DNA of 56,543 nucleotides from Myxococcales bacterium (GTDB taxonomy: Bacteria > Myxococcota_A > Bradymonadia > UBA7976 > UBA1532), in the NCBI GenBank assembly GCA_002731825.1, contig PCCS01000015.1:1-56543 (forward strand), written 5' to 3'. Both the position numbers and the translations under genes were made by a program. Below the pieces are notes generated by a model. It had not been told where the DNA came from. It worked only from the letters and a program-made list of their open reading frames with translations, and made no database searches. Positions 46,703 to 55,815 of this stretch are shown here, piece by piece. Each line of letters starts with the position of its first letter. Positions within the stretch are counted from its first letter, which is position 1.

Positions 46703-48472
46703 TTACTGTCGAGTAATCGTCATGGTGTATGCCCCACGCCATTGAGGATCAGCGCCGTACACGTCAGCGAACAAGTAAATTGTCTGGCCAGCCGTCGCTT
46801 GGAACTCAATTCGACTCAACAAGTCTCGCTCCATCATTTGCATGCCGTCTGGGTCACCCATGGACCGGTCATCATTGCAGGCTAAGTCTGGCTCAGAATC
46901 GATATTACACAGGGTCCGCGCAAAGAGAACTGTATCGGGTTTGATTTCATCATCTGGATTATCATCAACCGCATCGAGTGACACGATATAGGTGCCATTG
47001 GCCGGAGCCGAGAAGCTATAGACTTCTGTGGCTGCTCCGGATGATGCGCAACCAGCGTTTCTGTAGCCACCCATGGAATTTGTAAAATCTCCATTGACGG
47101 TCGTTGCACCCATGGCATTGAGATTGATTGGCTCCACAGCCCAATCGGCCGGGCAGAGAGCGGCTTGTTCAGGTGACGTGCAAACGTCTTCATAGCAGAC
47201 ATTCGGTTGTGAACATACGGTGGTAATGTCGTTACAGGCGGCACCAAGAGCGGTCTGCTGAACTTGACCCTCGACCGCATTAATTTCCATGCTGCTCGAT
47301 GATAATTCATCAATGGCAGCCACGACGATAGCTGAGAATGCCGGGATGCCCTCTTCCGCATTGAAACGGACTTTGGCTGTACCGACGAAATTACCATTGG
47401 CATCGTGGTCAACATTTGCAAACTCAAAAGTTTGCGGATCACCGAATAGAGACATTCCGTCAGCCCCAAGGATGCTGATGCTAAAACCGACAGCGTCGCT
47501 CGATGGGTCATTGCCTTCGAGCACCATACCTATCGTAGGTTGCTCCCCGCCGTTGTCGACAACGTACACAGCGCTGTTCAGAACAGGCGGGGTTGCTTGC
47601 TGAGCCGATAGGGTAAACGGACGTGCCATCGGCTCTGCTTCGTCGTAGGTGTCTACGTAAACATAGACGGCCTGGTTTGCGGCCAAGTCCAAGGTGATTG
47701 TACTCTGCAAGCCGCCCGAGTCATCGTTGCAAGCCAGTTCGCTGTCTGCATCATCGCAGGTCGCTCGTGCGTACAGAACCGTGTCGTAGTCACTTCCCTT
47801 GGTGCTTATAATCCATTGGCCCGCGCTCGGTGCCGTGAAACTGACAACCGAATCAGGGCTTGTCTTGTCAGGGGTACTGCAGGAGCCACCAAAGTTGTCT
47901 TGTACACCGCGCTGACCAGTCAGCTCGAAGCTATTTGCTGTGGCCCCAGGGAAGTTGTTGAGGGCTTGAATATCCAGTCCATTGCAGTCCATGAGCGTGT
48001 CAACAGCACCACCCATGCCACCGGCACCGCCAGCACCGCCGCCTGTGCCACCAGTACCGCCACCAGTGCCACCAGCACCGCCGCCTGTGCCACCAGTACC
48101 GCCACCAGTGCCACCAGCACCGCCACCAGTACCACCAGCACCGCCGCCCGTGCCACCAGCACCGCCGCCTGTTCCGGCTGTACCGCCACCGGTTCCACCA
48201 GCACCGCCACCCGTTCCACCAGCAGCGCCACCACCGCCTGCGCACTGTGCATTGCATTGGCCATAGGCTTGCTGTCCGGCTTCCAGACATTGCTGGTCGC
48301 TCGCTTGGCCGGACGACAGACAGTTTTGGTATGTCTGGTTACCTTGGGATTGGCAATACTCGTCGCTGCACTCCGCTGGTTGGCTTGATGAACTCTCTCC
48401 ACCACAGGCAAAGGCGAACATGATGGCCCCGCTTGCAAGCCAAACTTTAGCTATTTTCCTGATGTACTTCAT
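46703..48472 (-). CDS. Gly-rich lipoprotein with two PPC-like domains
   Basis: 589 residues. The ATG at 48472 follows GGAAGGAAAC and begins a lipobox signal (SGAIMFAFAC, Cys23); an upstream in-frame start is unlikely. A Cys-containing helical segment (CSDEYCQSQGNQTYQNC) precedes a long GGTGGGAGG-type stretch (about residues 78-155). Two copies of a pre-peptidase C-terminal (PPC)-like beta domain follow (about 160-300 and 455-589), each with DTVLYARATC or DTVLFARTLC and an LACNDD loop. Between them lies another beta domain. The Gly stretch is encoded by near-perfect DNA repeats. Probably a surface adhesin or matrix protein (inference). Confidence 0.82.
   Translation of the reverse strand: MKYIRKIAKVWLASGAIMFAFACGGESSSSQPAECSDEYCQSQGNQTYQNCLSSGQASDQQCLEAGQQAYGQCNAQCAGGGGAAGGTGGGAGGTGGGTAGTGGGAGGTGGGAGGTGGGAGGTGGGTGGTGGGAGGTGGGTGGTGGGAGGAGGMGGAVDTLMDCNGLDIQALNNFPGATANSFELTGQRGVQDNFGGSCSTPDKTSPDSVVSFTAPSAGQWIISTKGSDYDTVLYARATCDDADSELACNDDSGGLQSTITLDLAANQAVYVYVDTYDEAEPMARPFTLSAQQATPPVLNSAVYVVDNGGEQPTIGMVLEGNDPSSDAVGFSISILGADGMSLFGDPQTFEFANVDHDANGNFVGTAKVRFNAEEGIPAFSAIVVAAIDELSSSSMEINAVEGQVQQTALGAACNDITTVCSQPNVCYEDVCTSPEQAALCPADWAVEPINLNAMGATTVNGDFTNSMGGYRNAGCASSGAATEVYSFSAPANGTYIVSLDAVDDNPDDEIKPDTVLFARTLCNIDSEPDLACNDDRSMGDPDGMQMMERDLLSRIEFQATAGQTIYLFADVYGADPQWRGAYTMTITRQ
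48010..48240. repeat. Low-complexity GGTGGx / GGAGGx repeat inside the Gly-rich lipoprotein gene
   Basis: Tandem, slightly degenerate units of 9-18 bases on the plus strand (CCACCAGCACCGCC and CCACCAGTACCGCC types) encode the glycine-rich segment. Several longer blocks are repeated nearly exactly, so copy number may vary between strains in steps that keep the frame. Confidence 0.85.
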
Positions 48473-48871
48473 GATGTTTCCTTCCCGATAACCGAACCGG
48501 TTATGCATTGGATTTGCGTTTGTCTGATTTGCTCTGCCTGGATGATTGAACACGGTCTGTGTCATTCAGCCCCCGGTTGCTCCCTTACAACAAGCAGACG
48601 GATCACTATGATCCAACCGCCTTAAAGTAAAGCAAACTGCATACCAGTTAGTATTCAATAAACGATCTCAGAAGTGAATAGCCTTTGTTTAAGTTTCAAG
48701 TGTTTAATTTTATTGTTTTTTTTATTGGCTGTCTCGTGTGTCCGGGTGACTGGTTGATGACGTAAGCGATTTCATACTGGTGACTCTCGTACCGATACGC
48801 GGTGATAAAGCCATCGTAAATAAACGGTTTGACCCCAGCTGTGTGACACTTTAGGCGAGCACTAATGGCGT
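48473..48871. other. Intergenic region between two minus-strand lipoprotein genes
   Basis: 399 bases without a gene. It holds the inverted repeat at 48488-48504 near the downstream ribosome binding site, another at 48600-48614 (GGATCA-cta-TGATCC), and an AT-rich tract at 48640-48730 that could carry the promoter of the Gly-rich lipoprotein gene. No terminator hairpin is clear for the upstream gene. Confidence 0.45.
48488..48504 (-). promoter_or_regulatory. Inverted repeat just upstream of the ribosome binding site
   Basis: Arms ATAACC (48488-48493) and GGTTAT (48499-48504) with a 5-base centre, containing the palindrome AACCGGTT. It ends 16 bases before ATG 48472, next to the GGAAGGA site, so it could be an operator or a short leader hairpin. 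Confidence 0.3.
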
Positions 48872-50599
48872 CTATGGCAGCGTGATCGCAGCAAGATCTA
48901 GACCGCCTGCGAACAGGTAGGACACCGCAGGCGAGTATCCATGGACGAGAACGCTGCACTTATCTGGACAGGTCAGTTCGTGTTGTCCTGGCCCAACTCT
49001 AATTCGACCTGCAGTCCAATTGCCCGTCACCGCAGTCAAACGCTCAGAGACACGTTCACCATCGAGCCGTACATCGCGGTCACCCCAGGCAGCAATCGAT
49101 ATATACTGGTCTGCATACTCGTCGGGAACAAGGAATGTATATCGTTCCCTAAATTGCTCGTAGGGGGCGGCAAAGGCCAATGCAGGATCACCTGATCGGC
49201 TGTCGGTCGACAGCAGAATATGGCCGACTAGAATCGGTTTGCTTGAATCGATGGCCGTATCTCTATCGATGAAGATATCACAGAATTGGCCCCGGTTTAA
49301 GCTCGGGCAGAGACCCATGATTGCTGGCTCGAAGCTGATTGCTGTGTCGTCTTTCTGCGCCAAAATTCGGACCAGATCGGGCGCGGGCCTGCCACTACGA
49401 AGCGTGTCGGGTCGAGGGGCCGTTCGCGCAATAATGAAGCGTGAACCCCACGTGGATGCAGGGAACAGTTGTTCCTCCAGATGGTCTGCACAGCAGAGGC
49501 CTCTGCGCGGCTCAAGATCTGTAACGATGACTGCCTCATGACCCACGTAAACAGCGAAGGGCGTCTGGCCATCCACCGATTCTATGCGGGTGCCCGTCAG
49601 GTCAGCATCAGCTGCCGCTTCAAGATTGAGAACATCGCCCTGTCTCAATGTGAATTCAGTTGGGGAACCGGCTGTGATGGCCGCAATTTCAATGCCCCCC
49701 CTGACATCACCCGTTGGCGTAACGCGAATTCTGGTCTCATTCGGGGCCGTCCCGACAATAGAAATGTAGCCGCTGTAGTCATTCGTTGCGGGACGACGCG
49801 TCAATGTTGGCAAGGTCAGAGCGTAATAGATCGTGTCCAGTGCATGACTGGGGATGAGCAAAGACCCGTCGTTTGAAAAAACGCCAACGTTGTCCAGTGG
49901 GTTAAATTGATATGCAACGATGGGCGCGTCTGACACCAATTGATAGGCCCGCCGAGATAGGCTTGTCTGATCAACAGACATGTCTGTCAGTCCGAGTCGA
50001 TCCGGATAGATTTTTTCCACTGCGTTCGGTTGTACGCTCAGATTTGCCGAGTTGCCTGCGCCATCGGTCAAAACCAAATTCGCTGCCAACGAATCAGATG
50101 GATTCGAGACGACGATGGAATACGGGGAACGCTGGGCATTTAAAATACAGGCTGATCGGTCACGGCATTGGTAACCGGGCGGGCAAACATTCCCGACGTC
50201 GCACAAACCGGCCAGGCCGCTCGGGCCATCGCACACCCGTATTTGCTCAGTGTAATTGTATTGTGGGTTACTGCATCGGCGCCCATTGGGTTTGTCCGCG
50301 AGAATCTCGATGGCATTATCCAGGTCGACGGGCCAATATTCGCATCCAATATACGATCGCGTCCGTCGGGCATCCGCACAGAGATCGACAGCACAAGAGC
50401 CCCGTTCACTTGTTCGCGTCCAAAGGCCTAATTCGTTGCAGACTTCTTCGAGCCCCTCGATGCAGCGGAGCTCGCCTAAAGCACAGCTGCTGATACTGGC
50501 GTCTGGGTTACCGGTCAGGTCAACGACAACTGGCTCTGTGTTAGCGCATCCGAGTAAAATCGAAACAGCCAACCATTTCGCTGGTCTAAAGCTTAGCAC
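48872..50599 (-). CDS. IgGFc-binding-like lipoprotein, paralogue 2
   Basis: 575 residues from GTG 50599 (AAGGGA upstream), with lipobox SILLGC (Cys18). Same architecture as the protein at 9385-11175: a short Cys-rich start ending in IGCEYWPVDLDNA, then the long beta-rich domain with AYQFNPLDNVGVFSNDGSLL, ALTLPTLTRRP, GDVLNLEAA, CCADHLEEQLFPASTWG and GHILLSTDSRSGDPALAFAAP. Conservation is strong over the whole length, so these are true paralogues and not a shared motif only. The IgGFc-binding name is a domain label; no ligand is implied. It is divergent from trpS. Probably exposed on the outer surface (inference). Confidence 0.82.
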   Translation of the reverse strand: MLSFRPAKWLAVSILLGCANTEPVVVDLTGNPDASISSCALGELRCIEGLEEVCNELGLWTRTSERGSCAVDLCADARRTRSYIGCEYWPVDLDNAIEILADKPNGRRCSNPQYNYTEQIRVCDGPSGLAGLCDVGNVCPPGYQCRDRSACILNAQRSPYSIVVSNPSDSLAANLVLTDGAGNSANLSVQPNAVEKIYPDRLGLTDMSVDQTSLSRRAYQLVSDAPIVAYQFNPLDNVGVFSNDGSLLIPSHALDTIYYALTLPTLTRRPATNDYSGYISIVGTAPNETRIRVTPTGDVRGGIEIAAITAGSPTEFTLRQGDVLNLEAAADADLTGTRIESVDGQTPFAVYVGHEAVIVTDLEPRRGLCCADHLEEQLFPASTWGSRFIIARTAPRPDTLRSGRPAPDLVRILAQKDDTAISFEPAIMGLCPSLNRGQFCDIFIDRDTAIDSSKPILVGHILLSTDSRSGDPALAFAAPYEQFRERYTFLVPDEYADQYISIAAWGDRDVRLDGERVSERLTAVTGNWTAGRIRVGPGQHELTCPDKCSVLVHGYSPAVSYLFAGGLDLAAITLP

Positions 50600-50809
50600 T
50601 GCAGTCCCTTCGACATCACCTTGCGTTTCAAAATACCACTTGCAGCAAGTCCGAAGGAATTAGAATTGTCTATTGCAGAAATACCGAGAGATTGCGCGAT
50701 TCTGATGAGATGAAATCCCCTGCTACCACCACGCCAAACAATCTGATATGGATGACCCAGACCTTGCCAGGGATCAAGATACGCGGCGCGCCGTGTGAGG
50801 AGCATGACC

Positions 50810-51826
50810 ATGAGCCAGACACCCAAAAAACCGGTCGTCTTATCCGGGATTCAGCCATCGGGCCAGTTGGCGCTCGGTAATTACGTGGGTGCTCTTAAAC
50901 AGTGGGTCCATATGCAGGACCAGTATGACTGCATCTTTTTGGTCGTTGATCTCCATGCCCTGACAGTCCAGCAGGTCCCAGCAGACCTTCGCAAGAATTG
51001 TATGTCTTTTGTGGCGCAGTACATCGCCTGTGGAATCGATCCAAACAAAAGTACCATCGTTATCCAATCGCACATTCCTCAGCATGCTGAACTCAATTGG
51101 GTTTTGAATACGATGACATCCATGGGCGAACTGAGCCGAATGACGCAATTCAAAGATAAGTCAAAACGGCACAATACAAACATTAATGCGGGCTTATTCA
51201 CCTATCCGGTTTTAATGGCCGCAGACATCTTGCTCTATCAAGCTTCAGCGGTTCCGGTCGGTGCTGACCAAAAGCAACATTTGGAGCTTGCGCGCGACTT
51301 AGCCCAGCGTTTCAACCACCGCTATTCCGATACATTTGTCGTGCCCGACCCGTATATTCCGAAGGTGGGGGCTCGGATCATGAGCCTTCAGGACCCCACC
51401 AAGAAGATGTCTAAATCCGATGAGAATGAGAATAATTTCATTGCGTTGCTGGATCCACCGTCGGTCATCGAAAAGAAGATCAAACGAAGTGTTACAGATT
51501 CCGGCGCCGAAATCCGTTTCGATGAGGCTGAAAAGCCAGGGGTCTCCAACCTGCTGAGTATTCATGCTGCCATGTCGGGTCAAAGCATCCCTGAGTTAGA
51601 GGCACGCTTCGAAGGCAAAATGTATGGTCATCTCAAGATGGAATGTGCCGAGGTTGTCATAGAGGGCTTGCGTCCCGTACAAGATCGCTACCATGAATTG
51701 ATGAGTGATAAAGCGGAATTGGATAATATCTTGGCCAGCGGGGCTGAAAATGCGTACCGCCGGGCTCGTTCGACCATGGGCAAGGTGTATCGAAAAGTCG
51801 GTTTGGTCCCGCCGAAACGAGGCTAA
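50810..51826 (+). CDS. trpS: Tryptophan--tRNA ligase
   Basis: 338 residues. ATG 50810 is preferred because GAGGAG lies 7 bases before it; ATG 50804 and GTG 50795 are too close to or inside that site. Class Ic motifs are present: the HIGH-equivalent in [18 protein letters not shown] and KMSKS in [14 protein letters not shown] (about residue 199). [21 protein letters not shown] is diagnostic for TrpRS and separates it from TyrRS. Single gene; no attenuator-like leader peptide or Trp-codon run is seen upstream. Confidence 0.97.
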   Translation: MSQTPKKPVVLSGIQPSGQLALGNYVGALKQWVHMQDQYDCIFLVVDLHALTVQQVPADLRKNCMSFVAQYIACGIDPNKSTIVIQSHIPQHAELNWVLNTMTSMGELSRMTQFKDKSKRHNTNINAGLFTYPVLMAADILLYQASAVPVGADQKQHLELARDLAQRFNHRYSDTFVVPDPYIPKVGARIMSLQDPTKKMSKSDENENNFIALLDPPSVIEKKIKRSVTDSGAEIRFDEAEKPGVSNLLSIHAAMSGQSIPELEARFEGKMYGHLKMECAEVVIEGLRPVQDRYHELMSDKAELDNILASGAENAYRRARSTMGKVYRKVGLVPPKRG

Positions 51827-52265
51827 ACACTCGGCGGTTAAGTTCATTTCATTTTCATGGGCACAGGTCTCCACATCTCAATCAAATTGCGGATGCTGCA
51901 GGTCGTGTCGGTCTCAGCATAAGCCAGACGCACCCAGTACAATTAGAAGCCTGGAGACTCAACACGCGGCGATCCACTTGCGACTGCCTCATGGAGTGTC
52001 TGCACAGCGCGTGTCTGAACAGGCTCATTTTTGACCCCGATATAAACTCAGGCGACTCCATCGACGAACCTTGCCTTAAGAGTCAGTCATCACAGGGAGG
52101 CCCGGGGTAAAGGCTCATCCAATCTCTGCTTTTGACGCGGACGTACTGAAACGCAGTTTGGGGTTGGAAAATCCATCATGATCCGTTTATAGAGGCTCCG
52201 AGTACGCGCTTTGGGGAAAGCGCGTCATGCCACTCTCGGCATACAAACATGATTGGGGGCAATTC
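51827..52265. other. Intergenic region upstream of the extended GAPDH gene
   Basis: 439 bases. The first ~300 show no coding signal and no clear terminator for trpS. Near the end a strong hairpin occurs at 52204-52225, listed separately. A TTGACG at about 52132 could be a -35 element, but no good -10 follows at 16-18 bases. Confidence 0.45.
52204..52225 (+). promoter_or_regulatory. Perfect 9-base hairpin in the gap leader
   Basis: Arms ACGCGCTTT (52204-52212) and AAAGCGCGT (52217-52225) with a GGGG loop, 40 bases before ATG 52266 and directly before an in-frame ATG at 52227. No T-run follows, so it is not an intrinsic terminator. It could be an mRNA-stability or translational-control hairpin, or a DNA-binding site. 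Confidence 0.45.
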
Positions 52266-53717
52266 ATGAGTAGCGATAAAGCAAACGAATATCTGGATGA
52301 TTATAACAAACGATTAGAGGCAGCTGAAGCCATGTTGCCATTGATCGGCACCTTGTGGAGAGACTATAGCGTACCGACCTATTTGTACGGTGTACCTCTT
52401 CATTTAAAGAGTCCTGTTGATCTTTTGAAGGCACATCGCAGTGCGCGTCACCTCGCGAGGCAAGAGCTGAGTGCAATCGATACGTATCACGCCTTAAAAA
52501 CCATCACGAAGTTGGAGCCACAGCCTGCGCGGATCGACATTGGTAAATTAATCGTTCGCTATCAGGAGTCTAAGCAGACGACCTCTCTCGACTCATTCAT
52601 TGAATCGGAATTGCAGACTCTTCCAAGGGGCCAGCGGCCGATGCGGGATACCCCGCAAGATGTCGTCCTCTACGGGTTCGGTCGAATTGGTCGATTGCTG
52701 GCGCGGCTGCTCATCGAACGTATGGGTGGTGGCGAACGGTTTCGGCTGCGTGCAATTGTTACCCGGCCGGGCTCTGCTGATGACTTAAGCAAACGGGCGG
52801 ATCTGTTGAGGCGCGATTCTGTTCATGGGCCTTTCAAAGGAACGATTACTCTAGACCCGGATCAGCGCGGGATGGTGATCAATGGGAATCTCGTTCACCT
52901 CATTCATGCCAAAAGCCCTGACTTGGCCGACTACACGCAATTTGGAATCGACAATGCCGTTGTCATTGACAATACGGGCATTTGGCGTGATCGGGATGGC
53001 CTTAGCCAACATCTTGCTACGAAAGGTGTCGCCAAGGTCATCTTGACGGCACCCGCGAAGGGAGACATTCCAAATATTGTCTTCGGGGTAAATCAAGAAG
53101 CAGCTTCACAAAGCGCAGACATCTTATCTGCAGCGAGCTGTACGACCAACGCAATTGTTCCCGTCCTCAAGGCGGTCCATGAACGCTATGGGATTCAGTC
53201 GGGTCACATGCAATCGGTGCACGCCTATACCAATGACCAAAACCTAATCGATAATTTCCACAATAAAGAGCGCCGGGGTCGTGCGGCTGCCATGAATATG
53301 GTGATTACTGAGACAGGTGCCGCTAAGGCCGTGGCGAAAGTCTGTCCTGAACTCGATGGTAAGTTGACAGCGAACGCAATCCGAGTCCCAACACCGAATG
53401 TATCGATGGCGATCATCTCTGTGGACTTGGATAGTGCAACGACCAAGGATGACATCAATGGTTATTTACGTGGATTGGCCTTGGAAGGGCCACTGCAGTA
53501 TCAGATCGGATACACCACCTCAGTCGATATTGTCTCGACCGACCTCGTCGGGAATCGCCATGCAAGTATCATTGATTCTCATGCGACGCTTGTGCATCCG
53601 AATGGACGTAAATGCACATTGTATGTCTGGTATGACAACGAATTTGGGTACGCATGTCAGGTCACCCGATTACTCGAACATGTCGCTGGTGTCAGGCCGC
53701 CTGTCTTTCCTAGATGA
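52266..53717 (+). CDS. gap: Glyceraldehyde-3-phosphate dehydrogenase with N-terminal extension
   Basis: 483 residues from ATG 52266 (G-rich site upstream); ATG 52227 is an alternative. The GAPDH core starts near residue 130 with VVLYGFGRIGRLLARLL (NAD-binding) and has the catalytic SAASCTTNAIVPVLKAVHE (Cys near 290) and WYDNEFGYACQ at the end. Ahead of it lies a ~130-residue helical extension (LDDYNKRLEAAEAMLPLIGTLWRD, HRSARHLARQELSA) typical of a long GAPDH class in Pseudomonas, Vibrio and others, in which a gluconeogenic or accessory role has been proposed. It catalyses the reversible oxidation of glyceraldehyde 3-phosphate. The downstream gene converges 20 bases away. Confidence 0.93.
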   Translation: MSSDKANEYLDDYNKRLEAAEAMLPLIGTLWRDYSVPTYLYGVPLHLKSPVDLLKAHRSARHLARQELSAIDTYHALKTITKLEPQPARIDIGKLIVRYQESKQTTSLDSFIESELQTLPRGQRPMRDTPQDVVLYGFGRIGRLLARLLIERMGGGERFRLRAIVTRPGSADDLSKRADLLRRDSVHGPFKGTITLDPDQRGMVINGNLVHLIHAKSPDLADYTQFGIDNAVVIDNTGIWRDRDGLSQHLATKGVAKVILTAPAKGDIPNIVFGVNQEAASQSADILSAASCTTNAIVPVLKAVHERYGIQSGHMQSVHAYTNDQNLIDNFHNKERRGRAAAMNMVITETGAAKAVAKVCPELDGKLTANAIRVPTPNVSMAIISVDLDSATTKDDINGYLRGLALEGPLQYQIGYTTSVDIVSTDLVGNRHASIIDSHATLVHPNGRKCTLYVWYDNEFGYACQVTRLLEHVAGVRPPVFPR

Positions 53718-53737
53718 ATCACAGTCAGGCTCGTTGC

Positions 53738-55111
53738 CTAGTCCATCGAGGATTTGCATTCAGCCGGTGTCGCTTGGATGCGAGTGAGATAAGTATCGAT
53801 AGGACCTAGAATTCGGCGGGTAAGCCCGCCTAAGACAAATCCGCGACACTCAGGGCCTGGTTGACTTGCTCGCCTCATTACATTTTCTTGAACCTCTTCG
53901 AAGCGCCCTTTTCGCAGCCATTCCCTGGCATAGCGGCCTTGGTGCATCTGGTAGATCCCCCTCATGATATCGTCCGCTGCGCCAAAAGCGTCTGTCGCAC
54001 ACTCGATGAATTGCTGCTGCTCGCTTGACAGGCCCCTTTTTCGAATCGCCGCCCGTGCTTTCGAGCGAAGCTGTTTGGATAGTTTGCGTAAGCGCACACC
54101 AATTTTTTCGGCGTATTCTAAGCTCACCAACGTGCGCATTGGAACGGCAATCCGTGCCCGGTTTTTCGCGCATCGGCGAACCCGCTCACGTTCGGCCTTC
54201 TTCTCTTCTTTGCGCAGTCGATCGAGTGTTTTTTTCATCACTCGCCGTGTGCGCACGCATTGCTGCATTAGAATAGGGTCTATGTTGGATTTCGGACCCA
54301 TGAGCTGGGCCAGTGTCCCGAGATTTTTCTCAATGGCAGTGCTGGTTCGCATTTCGCCTGCGGTTTTTGGATTACAGAGTTGGCCTAAAGTGTTCAGATT
54401 ATTTTGAAAAGTTAGCTCACGCTTGAGTGCCGTTATGCGCTGCTTCAACGTCGCCAACGATTTGTCTCGGGTGTTTTGGTCGAGGTGAAGATTTGGATCG
54501 TTTAATTTATTTCGGGATGTCACACAGTTTTGCAGCGCAAGTTTGAGTTCTTTTTTCTCTTTTGGAACGAGACTAGGGCATAATTTAAAGAGGGCTTTAA
54601 GTCGTTTTTGTGACACGCTGAAAGCTTTTGCATACCGAGCGAAGTCTACCATCAGTGAGTCGGCCAATGCGCGTCTCTCAGTCTGATTTAAACGCCGGCC
54701 TCTACTGGCATAACGTCCCCAGCGGGACAACTGCGCCTGGCTGGATTGACTCAGTCCGCAGACGGTCAGCAAGGTTTTTAGACGTTCGATACTCGGCCCC
54801 GTTGAGCGACCCATATCGAATTCGATTCGCTGGACCCAGTCGGGCTTTTTGGCTGCTCGGTGATAGCCTTCGACCCTCACCCCGTCGGAGAAAATCGTAA
54901 CGGAGTAGCGACCTACGTCTCCTCGAATGGGACACTGGCCAAGCTGGTATGCTGCGATTGAGCGGATGGGGTCTTCGGCGCCTGACGTCTGGTTTCTGGG
55001 AGTGCGGATAGAGTGGTTCGTGCAGGCAAAAAATAGAGCGCCCATGCAGAGTAAAGCAGCCGAACGTAAGACACATGGTTCTTGGCAGATTATGCTTTTG
55101 AATGCGACCAC
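53738..55111 (-). CDS. Helical basic lipoprotein of unknown function
   Basis: 457 residues. The GTG at 55111 is chosen because GGAGGA lies 5 bases upstream; the ATG four codons earlier lies inside that site's upstream flank and has none of its own. The signal ends in lipobox GALFFAC (Cys30). A small beta domain (about 50-100) precedes a long Lys/Arg-rich helical region with several coiled-coil-like stretches (KEKKELKLALQNC, LDRLRKEEKKAERERVRRC, LRKLSKQLRSKARAAIRKR). Cysteines are spread through the helices. No family is recognised. The role could be structural in the periplasm or envelope. Confidence 0.65.
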   Translation of the reverse strand: MVAFKSIICQEPCVLRSAALLCMGALFFACTNHSIRTPRNQTSGAEDPIRSIAAYQLGQCPIRGDVGRYSVTIFSDGVRVEGYHRAAKKPDWVQRIEFDMGRSTGPSIERLKTLLTVCGLSQSSQAQLSRWGRYASRGRRLNQTERRALADSLMVDFARYAKAFSVSQKRLKALFKLCPSLVPKEKKELKLALQNCVTSRNKLNDPNLHLDQNTRDKSLATLKQRITALKRELTFQNNLNTLGQLCNPKTAGEMRTSTAIEKNLGTLAQLMGPKSNIDPILMQQCVRTRRVMKKTLDRLRKEEKKAERERVRRCAKNRARIAVPMRTLVSLEYAEKIGVRLRKLSKQLRSKARAAIRKRGLSSEQQQFIECATDAFGAADDIMRGIYQMHQGRYAREWLRKGRFEEVQENVMRRASQPGPECRGFVLGGLTRRILGPIDTYLTRIQATPAECKSSMD

Positions 55112-55290
55112 TGATTCCTCCATTACTGGATAACATCGATTGGCTAAGCGCTCTGCTTTTGCGTCGATTGAACCCAACCTAAATATGACAAATTCACATT
55201 GATTGTCTATTTTGAATCGCTCAATTGTGTAGCGATTGTTTGGACAAGGGATCCATTGGGAGTTGGTCTTACTGTTTTTTCGCAGGCTCG

Positions 55291-55815
55291 TTACGCCTCT
55301 GGCTGCTGGTCGCGCTGGGCTTGGCGCAAGACGTGAGGAGACACCAGGTCTGCCAACTGTCTCCGCTCTGTTGCACTCAGGTACTTATAGCCCCGAACTA
55401 AGCGCACCATTGTCTTGTCGTGAGCATCACACCAACACCTGAAAGGCGCGGCTATATTATATTCGTTGGCATTGTAATTGAACGTGACTTCTTCTCCGGC
55501 TTTGATATCGGCGACAGCAGCCAGGTCACGCCCCTTCAGAACAGAGTTGGGCTGACAATGATGATTTAGAAAACGCCATAGGTAACGTTCCGGATATTTA
55601 TCAACGAGTTTTGCATCATCCAAATCGATGTGCGCAGTTTCAGAGATTTGAACAGAATACATCGTTGGTCTGCCCGTGACCTGACCTTCGATAGTCAAAA
55701 TGCTCTGTCCTTGAGCAATATCTTCCGTTGCGACAATCCGATAGTGGTCCTTATCCACTGCCACCGCGACGACACGGCTCTCGCGATCATGGACAATTGA
55801 GTCTGCATTCAACAT
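55291..55815 (-). CDS. SET-domain protein
   Basis: 174 residues from ATG 55815 (GAGGAA about 7 bases upstream); a longer upstream start is less likely. It is a compact SET domain: VVAVAVDKDHYRIVATEDIAQGQ, then FLNHHCQPNSVL (the NHxxxPN pseudoknot motif), DIKAGEEVTFNYNANEY (the EExTFNY motif) and a post-SET-like CWC. These form the SAM and lysine channel of protein-lysine methyltransferases, so an active enzyme is plausible. Bacterial SET proteins are known in Chlamydia, Legionella and some environmental bacteria; the target here is unknown. No pre-SET zinc cluster or secretion signal is seen. Confidence 0.85.
   Translation of the reverse strand: MLNADSIVHDRESRVVAVAVDKDHYRIVATEDIAQGQSILTIEGQVTGRPTMYSVQISETAHIDLDDAKLVDKYPERYLWRFLNHHCQPNSVLKGRDLAAVADIKAGEEVTFNYNANEYNIAAPFRCWCDAHDKTMVRLVRGYKYLSATERRQLADLVSPHVLRQAQRDQQPEA

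Noticed and set aside
47982..48266. Pro/Val/Ala-rich plus-strand frame (PPPVPPVPP) and related Arg/Trp-rich frames
   Set aside because: It is the antisense of the Gly-rich lipoprotein repeat; low-complexity DNA keeps all frames open. No ribosome binding site.
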